Source: Candidatus Pacearchaeota archaeon (lineage in GTDB: Archaea > Nanobdellota > Nanobdellia > Pacearchaeales > GW2011-AR1). Taken from it: DNA of 9,401 bases. This document shows, one piece after another, positions 3,509-9,401 of this stretch. The stretch spans positions 1 to 9,401 of the forward strand of contig WJLK01000079.1 of NCBI GenBank assembly GCA_014728565.1, written 5' to 3'. Positions within the stretch are counted from its first letter, which is position 1; each line of letters starts with the position of its first letter. The position numbers and the translations under genes were made by a program. Below the pieces are notes generated by a model. That model did not search any database and was not told the DNA's origin. It saw only the letters and a program-made list of their open reading frames with translations.

Positions 3509-6094
3509 TCACTTCCTGCTAAAAAACTTAGAACTCTCTACTACTAAAAATCCAAATAAACCTAACCCAATAACCTTCAACCAGTCCAGATAACCAATAC
3601 TCACAAAATAAAAAAAGCTGTTCAGAGGAGTATATAAAACTATCAGATGAAGGACTATTGAACTTGACACTGCATAAATCAGATATTTATTCATAGATGA
3701 TTTAAATATAAAATCCTTGCTCTTGCAATTAAAAACAAGAAACATCTGGTAAACAACTGAGGTTGTAACAGCAACAGTTCTGGCTTTATCAATATCAGGA
3801 AGAGTAATTAAAAATGCAAATCCTGTCAGACACAAACCAACTACTCCTGCCAGTAAGATAAAAAACTTAATTCCATGTAATATCTCTCCCTTACTTGGTT
3901 TTCTGTGCATAACATCTTCTTCCATCTCTTCTGAACTTAAAGCAAGCGCAGGAATGCTCTCTGTAACAAGATTAATCCAGAGAATTTGTAGTGGAAGAAA
4001 AGGAAGAAGTTTAGGATCTCTCCATATAAGTATGACTAACAAAACTAAAAAAACCTCATAAAAATTAGCAGACAAAAGATATTTGACAAACTTTTTAACA
4101 TTATCATAAATTCTTCTTCCCTCTCTAACTCCCTCAACAATAGATGCAAAATTATCATCCACCAAAACAATATCAGAATTGTCTCTTGCAACATCAGTTC
4201 CACGAATTCCCATTGAAATTCCTATATCTGCTCTTTTTAATGCAAGAGAATCATTAACACCATCTCCAGTCATAGCAACAACCTCTTTTTTCTCTTTTAA
4301 AATATTAACTATTCTTAGTTTGTCTTCAGGAGAGATTCTTGAAAAAACAGAAATACCATTAATTCTTTTCTTGATCTCTTTATCACTCATTTTCTGAAGT
4401 TCTGGAGAATCAATTGAGTCTTCGTTTAATCCAATTTGTTTTGCAACAGCATTTGCAGTTAATTTACTGTCTCCTGTAATCATCAATACCTTGATTCCAG
4501 CTTTTTTACATAGGTTAACAGCATCTTTTACTTCAGGTCTTGGAGGATCAATCATTCCCTGAAAACCAACAAAAATAAGGTGATTTTCTGAAATTTCCAT
4601 GCTTAACTTATCCTTAGAATAACCAAGAATATCTCTATAAGCAAATCCTAAAACTCTAAGACCTTTTTTTGCCATTTTTTCATATTCTTTTAAAAAATTA
4701 TCCCTATCTTTTTTACTCATCCTCTTCCTCTCACCATTAACTAATTTATACTCGCAAACCATAAGAATTCTTTCAGGAGCACCCTTAACATAAGAGACTT
4801 GTTTTTTTCCAGATTTCCTAACAACAGACATCATCTTTCTCTCAGAATTAAATGCAAACTCCTTAACCTTAGATTCTTTTTCTGAAAGTTTCTTTTTATT
4901 AAGAAAATTTTCTTTAGCAGAAACAATTAAAGCAATTTCAGTAGGGTCTCCAATAAAATACTCTTTTTTCTTTTCATCATCCTGCTCCAGTCTGGAATTA
5001 TTGCATAAAACCCCTATTTTCAATAACATCTCTCTGTCTTTTTCATGATTTCTCTTACCTACAGTATAAATTTCAGAAACTCTCATTCTTTCCTGAGTAA
5101 GAGTTCCTGTTTTATCTGTACATATGATTGTTGCTCTTCCAAGAGTTTCAGAAGCAGGTAATTTTCTTATTAAAACATTTTTACGAATCATTCTTCTTGT
5201 TGCAAATGCAAGTCCAAGTGATATTACAGCTGGCAATCCTTCAGGAATTGCAGAAACAGCTAGACTTACTGCAACTAAAAAAGAATGCAAAGGTTCTGTC
5301 CCCTCAAAAATTAAAATACCAACAATCATTGCACATAGTATCAAGATAAAAATTCCAATTTTTCTAGCAAAATTATCAAGCTTGTGCCTAAAAGGATTTT
5401 TTTCAGGCTCAATTTTCTGAACCAAACCAGAAATCTTTCCAATCTCAGTATTCATGCCAGTTTCTACTACAACAGCACTTCCATTACCAGAAACAATCTG
5501 TGTTCCCTGATAAATCATATTATGCCTGTCAGCTAGTGCAATATCCTTCATTAATTTAAAGGGGTTCTTACCCTGTGGAACACTCTCACCAGTTAAAGGA
5601 GCTTCATTAACTCTTAAACCTTCAGATTCCAAAATTCTTGCATCTGCCATTATTTTATCTCCTTCCTCTAAAACAAGAATATCTCCTGGAACCAAACTCT
5701 CTGAATTTACCTCCATCACCTTATTTTCCCTCAATACATTGGCTTTAGGGACCATCATCTTTTCCAATTTCTCTATTGCTTTTTCAGCCTTGTACTCCTG
5801 AAAAAAACCCAGGCCTGTATTTAAAAGAATAATAACAAAGATAACAATAGCATCAATATTAATGCCACCAGAATGCGCAAAAAGAGAGATAACAGCAGCT
5901 ACAATTAAAACAATAATTAAAAAACTTTTAAACTGATCTAAAAAAACTTTTATTGCATTGAATCTCTTGGTTTTTTTCAGTTTATTAGAGCCAAATTCCC
6001 TCAACCTCTCCTCAGCATTATTTCTAGTTAAACCTTTATTACTAGAATTTAGTTTCTCAATCACCTCTTTTGCAGTCAGGGAGTGCCAGTTCAT
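3509..6094 (-). CDS. P2-type (Ca2+-like) cation-transporting ATPase
   Basis: This is a complete 861-residue P-type ATPase that pumps a cation across the cytoplasmic membrane using ATP. In order: an N-terminal cation-ATPase domain (MNWHSLTAKEVIEKL), M1-M2, actuator motif TGES at 168-171, M4 motif PEGLP with Glu285, phosphorylation motif DKTGT with Asp327, nucleotide-binding KGAPE at 437-441, hinge TGDGVND at 609-615, and six C-terminal membrane segments. Compared with SERCA, the site-II residues are Glu285 (M4), Asn708 and Glu712 (M6), where SERCA has Asp at the last position. Asn677 and Glu680 in M5 are kept, while the M8 site-I Glu is Gln783. Ca2+ (or Mn2+) is therefore likely but not certain. 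A TATA box at 6116-6123 predicts a leaderless transcript. Confidence 0.95.
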   Translation of the reverse strand: MNWHSLTAKEVIEKLNSSNKGLTRNNAEERLREFGSNKLKKTKRFNAIKVFLDQFKSFLIIVLIVAAVISLFAHSGGINIDAIVIFVIILLNTGLGFFQEYKAEKAIEKLEKMMVPKANVLRENKVMEVNSESLVPGDILVLEEGDKIMADARILESEGLRVNEAPLTGESVPQGKNPFKLMKDIALADRHNMIYQGTQIVSGNGSAVVVETGMNTEIGKISGLVQKIEPEKNPFRHKLDNFARKIGIFILILCAMIVGILIFEGTEPLHSFLVAVSLAVSAIPEGLPAVISLGLAFATRRMIRKNVLIRKLPASETLGRATIICTDKTGTLTQERMRVSEIYTVGKRNHEKDREMLLKIGVLCNNSRLEQDDEKKKEYFIGDPTEIALIVSAKENFLNKKKLSEKESKVKEFAFNSERKMMSVVRKSGKKQVSYVKGAPERILMVCEYKLVNGERKRMSKKDRDNFLKEYEKMAKKGLRVLGFAYRDILGYSKDKLSMEISENHLIFVGFQGMIDPPRPEVKDAVNLCKKAGIKVLMITGDSKLTANAVAKQIGLNEDSIDSPELQKMSDKEIKKRINGISVFSRISPEDKLRIVNILKEKKEVVAMTGDGVNDSLALKRADIGISMGIRGTDVARDNSDIVLVDDNFASIVEGVREGRRIYDNVKKFVKYLLSANFYEVFLVLLVILIWRDPKLLPFLPLQILWINLVTESIPALALSSEEMEEDVMHRKPSKGEILHGIKFFILLAGVVGLCLTGFAFLITLPDIDKARTVAVTTSVVYQMFLVFNCKSKDFIFKSSMNKYLIYAVSSSIVLHLIVLYTPLNSFFYFVSIGYLDWLKVIGLGLFGFLVVESSKFFSRK

Positions 6095-6115
6095 TTAAAA
6101 GATAACAAAAATGAG

Positions 6116-6123
6116 TTTAAAAT
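6116..6123 (-). promoter_or_regulatory. TATA box of the ATPase gene
   Basis: The minus strand reads ATTTTAAA, centred 25.5 bases before the ATG at 6094. It lies in the 43-base gap after the small membrane protein gene, so the pump can be transcribed on its own. Confidence 0.55.
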
Positions 6124-6137
6124 ACTTACTGATTAAA

Positions 6138-6398
6138 CTATATATTATTAATAATAGACATTAACAGACTAAAAATAGTCAAGACCACTACAATCCAACC
6201 AGCAATAATTATCACTATCCCTTCCCAGAGTGTGTCTAAACCAGGTATAGTTAGAGTTCCATCTATCATACCAAAACCCACTGCCAGACTAACCAAAATA
6301 CCAGTAAGCCATACTGCCAGATGAAAAAGACTTGAAATAGGTCTTGAAACATATCTATCAACACCATCCATCTCCTGCCTCTTTTTTCTTTTTGCCAT
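6138..6398 (-). CDS. Two-TM small membrane protein with basic N-terminus (86 aa)
   Basis: The protein has a highly basic N-terminal tail (MAKRKKRQ), then two hydrophobic segments at about residues 24-44 and 58-80 joined by a short loop (MIDGTLTIPGLDTLWEG). By the positive-inside rule the N-terminus is cytoplasmic, and so is the short C-terminus. It sits between the diadenylate cyclase-domain gene (36 bases upstream) and the ATPase gene (43 bases downstream), all on the same strand. It has its own TATA-like box. The family is not recognised; an accessory role to either neighbour is possible but rests on position only. Confidence 0.75.
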   Translation of the reverse strand: MAKRKKRQEMDGVDRYVSRPISSLFHLAVWLTGILVSLAVGFGMIDGTLTIPGLDTLWEGIVIIIAGWIVVVLTIFSLLMSIINNI

Positions 6399-6419
6399 TT
6401 TATAACTAATTCTTTATTT

Positions 6420-6427
6420 TAAATAAA
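6420..6427 (-). promoter_or_regulatory. TATA box of the 86-aa membrane protein gene
   Basis: The minus strand reads TTTATTTA, centred 25.5 bases before the ATG at 6398, within the short gap after the upstream gene. Confidence 0.45.
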
Positions 6428-6434
6428 TTTTTTG

Positions 6435-7028
6435 TTACTTAAATCTCTTAGTTAAGATTTTACCTAGATAGTAAGCAGATCCAAAAACAATTATTCCAGG
6501 AAGAAGAGTTATTCCAAGAGCAGGAGCTAGAATGCCTGTTCCAATAGTTCCTATTGTTCCAGCACCAATACTTTCCAGTATATCTACAGCACCTGAAACA
6601 GATTTTTCCACACCCTTCTGCAAAGCATCAATCTGCATAACCATCTTTCCTTTTTTTAATATCTTCACTTTCTTATCCTCTTCAGATACAATAACAACAA
6701 GGTTATCTTTTTTAGCAGCACTCCATGCAGCACTATGCCTTGTTCCAAAATTTTTAAAGGTTCTTGTAGACTTTATCATAGCACCATAAGCCTGCATTAC
6801 TCCTTTATTATTAATAATAACAGCTCCGTCAATCAGAGCTAAACTCTCTAATAACTTAGGATTATCAACAATATTAAAAGGAGGTACACTCTGATTAACA
6901 AGTAATTTATATTTCACATCTCCAACAACAAACAAAGCACCCTCTCCTCTTTTAGCAATTCTAAGACCTACCTGAATAAGAGTCTCCTGTACTTTTTCCT
7001 GAATATCTTTTTTATCTTTTCTTGCCAT
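6435..7028 (-). CDS. Diadenylate cyclase (DisA_N/DAC) domain protein with C-terminal membrane segment
   Basis: Residues about 10-130 match the DAC fold, which condenses two ATP into cyclic di-AMP: an N-terminal helix, GEGALFVVGD, the DGA motif at 67-69 (ALIDGAVIINN), GTRHSAA at 95-101 and VIVSEED at 112-118. The usual RHR triad reads RHS, so one phosphate-contacting Arg is replaced by Ser. Residues about 146-190 form a Gly-rich hydrophobic hairpin ending in KRFK, probably membrane-embedded. Bacterial CdaA has its membrane segments before the DAC domain, and archaeal DacZ has an extra N-terminal domain and none after, so this order is unusual. Of two in-frame ATGs, 7028 is chosen because the TATA box at 7051-7058 is 26.5 bases away, but only 11.5 from 7043. 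Confidence 0.85.
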   Translation of the reverse strand: MARKDKKDIQEKVQETLIQVGLRIAKRGEGALFVVGDVKYKLLVNQSVPPFNIVDNPKLLESLALIDGAVIINNKGVMQAYGAMIKSTRTFKNFGTRHSAAWSAAKKDNLVVIVSEEDKKVKILKKGKMVMQIDALQKGVEKSVSGAVDILESIGAGTIGTIGTGILAPALGITLLPGIIVFGSAYYLGKILTKRFK

Positions 7029-7050
7029 TTTATAAAAAAACATAGTATCT

Positions 7051-7058
7051 ATTTAAAT
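7051..7058 (-). promoter_or_regulatory. TATA box of the diadenylate cyclase-domain gene; decides its start
   Basis: ATTTAAAT (a palindrome) is centred 26.5 bases before the ATG at 7028, giving a leaderless transcript. The alternative ATG at 7043 is too close to the box to be transcribed. Confidence 0.6.
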
Positions 7059-7066
7059 TTTATCAC

Positions 7067-7076
7067 TACTATAGTA
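7067..7076. promoter_or_regulatory. Perfect 10-bp palindrome upstream of the cyclase promoter
   Basis: TACTATAGTA is a perfect inverted repeat located eight bases upstream of the cyclase TATA box, a place where archaeal regulators bind to affect BRE/TATA recognition. A second small repeat, TAACT-AAAA-AGTTA, lies at 7116-7129. In AT-rich DNA a 10-bp palindrome can be chance. Confidence 0.3.
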
Positions 7077-7147
7077 AAATAAAATTTAGAAGATTAATTT
7101 ATCTTGAAAAAAGTATAACTAAAAAGTTACTATTAAATATCAAAAAA

Positions 7148-7157
7148 TTTAAAAATA
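7148..7157 (+). promoter_or_regulatory. Candidate TATA box for the acidic micro-ORF
   Basis: TTTAAAAATA lies 48 bases upstream (centre to ATG) of the micro-ORF at 7200. It would give a leader of about 20 bases, longer than for other genes in the window. The rest of the gap 7029-7199 holds no ORF or RNA that I can recognise. Confidence 0.3.
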
Positions 7158-7199
7158 AAAAATATTAGTAGTTTTGTTAAAACCTGTAAAAATAAAACA

Positions 7200-7277
7200 A
7201 TGGAGTATGAAGAAGAATACGAAGACGATGACTTTGAGGATAATTTCTCAGAGTTAGAAGAAGAGGAAGAGGAATAA
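7200..7277 (+). CDS. Candidate 25-residue, highly acidic microprotein
   Basis: ATG at 7200 opens a 25-codon frame ending in TAA. It encodes MEYEEEYEDDDFEDNF followed by SEL and six Glu. Seventeen of 25 residues are Asp or Glu and none is Lys or Arg; the others are mainly Tyr, Phe and Leu spaced among the acids. Such peptides can act as acidic tails or DNA/RNA mimics contacting basic proteins, but no function can be assigned. For: clean start and stop, TATA-like box upstream, a mix of GAA, GAG, GAC and GAT codons rather than a simple DNA repeat, and position in an otherwise empty gap between divergently arranged genes. Against: very short and no Shine-Dalgarno motif. Confidence 0.45.
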   Translation: MEYEEEYEDDDFEDNFSELEEEEEE

Positions 7278-7340
7278 ATCTTCCTAAACTCCTAAAATTT
7301 CTGGATTTAACCTAATGTCAATGCCCTGATGCTGTTTAAA

Positions 7341-9008
7341 TTAAGGTCTATAAACAACACCATCTCTTCCATTTAAACAAAGCCCTACCTCAACACCATC
7401 CTCTAGTTTCATAAGAGGATGATTACTATCAGAAGTTTTTAACATACCTACCATTACTCTATCAAGCTCATAAACAGTATCCAGGTGATCCCAGGTAGCA
7501 TCAGTATTAAAAATAATTAATCCTCTTTTTCTAGGTGTTAGCATATAAAATGCTTTTCCCATCTCTTCAGGTTTTCCCCTCAAAACTTTATCTGGACTAA
7601 TTGCAAACTGAAAAGGATTCACAAGATACACTGCACCTGGATATTGTTCATCAAGTTTTCTGACATCCTCTGCTGTTAGATTTCCAAAATTTGTTCCCCG
7701 ACTATTAGAGTCTGTATTATATTTTGCAATATTAACAAAAGGACCTCTGCAATCTCCAACAGTATGGGCTACTAAATCCCTGCATATAACCCTCTCCTCA
7801 GGAATATCAGGAAGTAATCTTTCCCTATGATTATGCCTCTCTCCACCATATAATTTCCTTGCCTGCACTAATCTTAATAATCTATCTTTTCCAATTACAA
7901 ATTCAAAACAACCAGGGTCGAATTTTAATTTTTTTCTCTCTCTAATTCTGCCTACTAATTTCCTGCTCATTGCCGCCATTCTCAAAAGTCTTTCATCACC
8001 AATCCTAGGACGAGGAACATGTTTTATTTCAGATGGTGAGTCAGTGGCAAAAGGATTTTCATATCTTTCTACTCCGACAGTTGCATCTTTATTATCATAT
8101 CTAACAATATCACTATTTTCAATCTCAACATAACACTCTGTAAATCCTGGGCGTGCACAGGAATATTTAATAACAACATTGCCTGCAACCTCGATTGTTC
8201 CGCAAAAAGTCGAAATTCCTCTAGCAAAATCTTTAAAATGTCTGACCCTTCTCTGGACAATACCAGCTATCTCTCTTCTTCTATCAGAAACATTTCTGTT
8301 TTCCATATAAAACTGAGCATAAGGACTAAATGAACTTGTTAGAACATTAACAAGAGCAAATGAAGCCTCACTCTCCTCAAAATTAGAACCCTCAAAAGGA
8401 AAAGAATTAAAGACTCCAGGAAAAGGATCTTCTGAGCCTTCAAGAGGAGAGGCAGAACGACAGAGACAACCATCAATAGTATTTTCCCAAAGAATTCTTC
8501 TTAAAATCATATCTCTATCAAATGTTGGAAATCTTCTCTTAAAATCAGTTACTAATTCCTGATATTCATCTGCATCCATAGGTCTTTCAGTGACTTTTAA
8601 AAAATCAGGATATCTTCTAGAAACCAATTCCTGATGCTCTCTTAAAAGCTTCTGTCCAGAAACTTGTAAAAAGGCAGGCTCTAATACTGCCTTATAATCA
8701 GTATAAAAATCTTTGAAAAAATCCCTTATCTGAGGAGGAGCAAGACTTGAAAAAAACATTCCCTGAGAATCCCTAAATAAATCATTAATATCATCCAGAG
8801 ACTCAACCTGAATTTTTGCTCCTAATTCATGCTTTTTCCAGTAATCACTATAGAAACTTGTAGGAATAACAAAAAATCCAGGAACAATAAATGGAAACTC
8901 TTTTTGCAATAAAGATAACTCCAATAAGCCAAGGGATTTATTTGAAATTTCATCACTTGAAAAACCTGAAGGATCAGCCCCAGCCCAGACTAATTTTAAG
9001 TCATCCAT
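7341..9008 (-). CDS. Divergent PEP synthase/PPDK-like protein
   Basis: This 555-aa protein resembles the first two parts of phosphoenolpyruvate synthase or pyruvate phosphate dikinase. The N-terminal segment NKSLGLLELSLLQKEF...VPGFFVIPTSFY (residues 23-53) matches the GGKxASLGE...VPxGFxxT block. LCRSASPLEGSEDPFPGVFN (182-201) matches VRSSATAED...AGQ. FEFVIGKDRLLRLVQARK (368-385) matches the domain-closing QARP block. The end (about 415-555) matches a phosphohistidine swivelling domain, with EDGVEVGLCLNGRDGVVYRP as its last strands; the catalytic GGxTSHA loop is replaced by DATWDHLDT, where His508 may or may not correspond. No PEP/pyruvate barrel follows, so it is not a full synthase (about 800 residues). 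A phosphotransferase or ATP-dependent ligase role, or loss of catalysis, are all possible. It has its own promoter. Confidence 0.75.
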   Translation of the reverse strand: MDDLKLVWAGADPSGFSSDEISNKSLGLLELSLLQKEFPFIVPGFFVIPTSFYSDYWKKHELGAKIQVESLDDINDLFRDSQGMFFSSLAPPQIRDFFKDFYTDYKAVLEPAFLQVSGQKLLREHQELVSRRYPDFLKVTERPMDADEYQELVTDFKRRFPTFDRDMILRRILWENTIDGCLCRSASPLEGSEDPFPGVFNSFPFEGSNFEESEASFALVNVLTSSFSPYAQFYMENRNVSDRRREIAGIVQRRVRHFKDFARGISTFCGTIEVAGNVVIKYSCARPGFTECYVEIENSDIVRYDNKDATVGVERYENPFATDSPSEIKHVPRPRIGDERLLRMAAMSRKLVGRIRERKKLKFDPGCFEFVIGKDRLLRLVQARKLYGGERHNHRERLLPDIPEERVICRDLVAHTVGDCRGPFVNIAKYNTDSNSRGTNFGNLTAEDVRKLDEQYPGAVYLVNPFQFAISPDKVLRGKPEEMGKAFYMLTPRKRGLIIFNTDATWDHLDTVYELDRVMVGMLKTSDSNHPLMKLEDGVEVGLCLNGRDGVVYRP

Positions 9009-9027
9009 AGAAAAATTTGAATTTCAA

Positions 9028-9035
9028 TTATAAAA
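9028..9035 (-). promoter_or_regulatory. TATA box of the PEP synthase-like gene
   Basis: The minus strand reads TTTTATAA, centred 23.5 bases before the ATG at 9008, in the 59-base gap after the serpin gene. Confidence 0.5.
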
Positions 9036-9067
9036 GTATTGTTGTGGTAAGTTTTATAAAAGGTTAA

Positions 9068-9401
9068 TTATCTCGGATCAACAACTCTTCCCAGAAATAA
9101 GATATTTCCTGTCTCTTTTTCCTGAATTATAAATATAAAGGGGTGGTCTGCTCTGAATATTTTTCTAGGTTCTACTGCAGTAAGTTCCATTCCAACTGCT
9201 GTTGCAGCAGCAGCTTCTGTTCCTTTTTCATCAACCATGACATAAGCCTGGTGTATAACAAAACTAATGAACAAATCTCTGTTTCCAGTCATTCCAGAAA
9301 AATCAGCATTGCTTGAAAATGCAGTTGACATTCCTAATTCACTCAGAGTATCTTTCATAAAATATTTTGTATCAAATTCAAATTTAGGAAGATAAACAGC
9401 A
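9068..9401 (-). CDS. Serpin (serine protease inhibitor), C-terminal part, 5' end outside the window
   Basis: The frame is open through the right edge and ends at TAA (9068-9070), giving 110 visible residues. An internal ATG at 9358 is not the start, because upstream in-frame codons give AVYLPKFEFDTKYFMKDTL, the conserved serpin VxLPKFxFE...L strand. FISFVIHQAYVMVDEKGTEA leads into the reactive-centre-loop hinge GTEAAAATAV, whose small residues at P12-P9 mark an inhibitory serpin. By hinge counting P1-P1' falls near Thr-Ala (ELTAV). The serpin signature FRADHPFIFIIQEKETGNIL and FLGRVVDP closes the protein. Serpins trap serine or cysteine proteases as covalent complexes; a secretion signal cannot be judged here. 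Family length is about 370-400 residues, so most of the gene lies to the right. Confidence 0.95.
   Translation of the reverse strand, partial: AVYLPKFEFDTKYFMKDTLSELGMSTAFSSNADFSGMTGNRDLFISFVIHQAYVMVDEKGTEAAAATAVGMELTAVEPRKIFRADHPFIFIIQEKETGNILFLGRVVDPR

Noticed and set aside
5124..5420. Plus-strand open frames inside the ATPase gene (also at 4179-4397 and 5128-5349)
   Set aside because: They are antisense shadows of a strongly conserved coding sequence, with low-complexity translations and no promoter.
6532..6789. Plus-strand open frame inside the diadenylate cyclase-domain gene
   Set aside because: It is antisense to a recognisable domain; its Ile/Pro/Ser-rich translation is a shadow.
7029..7043. 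ATG at 7043 as the start of the diadenylate cyclase-domain protein
   Set aside because: The TATA box is only 11.5 bases away, too close for the codon to be transcribed.
7278..7340. Possible C/D box or other small RNA in the gap after the micro-ORF
   Set aside because: No paired C (RTGATGA) and D (CTGA) boxes or stable fold could be found by eye.
8069..8260. Second minus-strand frame inside the PEP synthase-like gene
   Set aside because: It lies wholly within the larger gene in another frame and has no promoter or recognisable features.

Overview
The window is strongly AT-rich and reads as an archaeal chromosome segment, probably from a small-genome lineage such as the DPANN Woesearchaeota/Pacearchaeota group. 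The lineage is an inference; the archaeal call is better supported. It rests on TATA boxes about 22-28 nt upstream of most start codons with no Shine-Dalgarno motif (leaderless genes), a TrmB-family regulator, a tRNA-Thr without an encoded CCA, a free-standing LAGLIDADG endonuclease and a diadenylate cyclase domain. The standard code is used: TGA is a stop and TGG is Trp.

Layout. Positions 1-71 hold the 5' end of a minus-strand gene that leaves the window. Positions 155-475 hold a small basic hypothetical protein. Positions 516-1246 are a tRNA-centred accessory spot: an orphan tRNA 3'-end fragment, an intact tRNA-Thr(GGT), and a two-motif LAGLIDADG homing endonuclease whose last five codons and stop are supplied by the tRNA gene. 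Positions 1313-1860 encode two overlapping small membrane-anchored proteins that look like diverged paralogues. A TrmB-type regulator (1947-2672, minus) is divergent from a two-gene plus-strand unit (2768-3470) that starts with a predicted lipoprotein. A near-perfect 18-bp palindrome lies between their two promoters. Positions 3509-6094 encode a complete P2-type (Ca2+-like) ATPase, followed upstream by a two-TM small protein (6138-6398) and a diadenylate cyclase-domain protein with a C-terminal membrane segment (6435-7028). A 25-residue, almost entirely acidic plus-strand micro-ORF sits at 7200-7277. The right end carries a degenerate PEP synthase/PPDK-like protein (7341-9008) and the C-terminal third of a serpin (9068 to the edge).

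How the parts may work together. TrmB regulator, lipoprotein and partner form a plausible self-regulated surface module. The diadenylate cyclase, small membrane protein and cation pump form a minus-strand cluster consistent with cyclic-dinucleotide signalling next to ion homeostasis, although each has its own promoter. The promoter spacing also changes three gene starts: 475, 2768 and 7028 are preferred over the longer alternatives. No CRISPR array, IS element, rRNA or replication origin was seen. No gene-free stretch exceeds 300 bases; the longest is about 170 bases, at 7029-7199.
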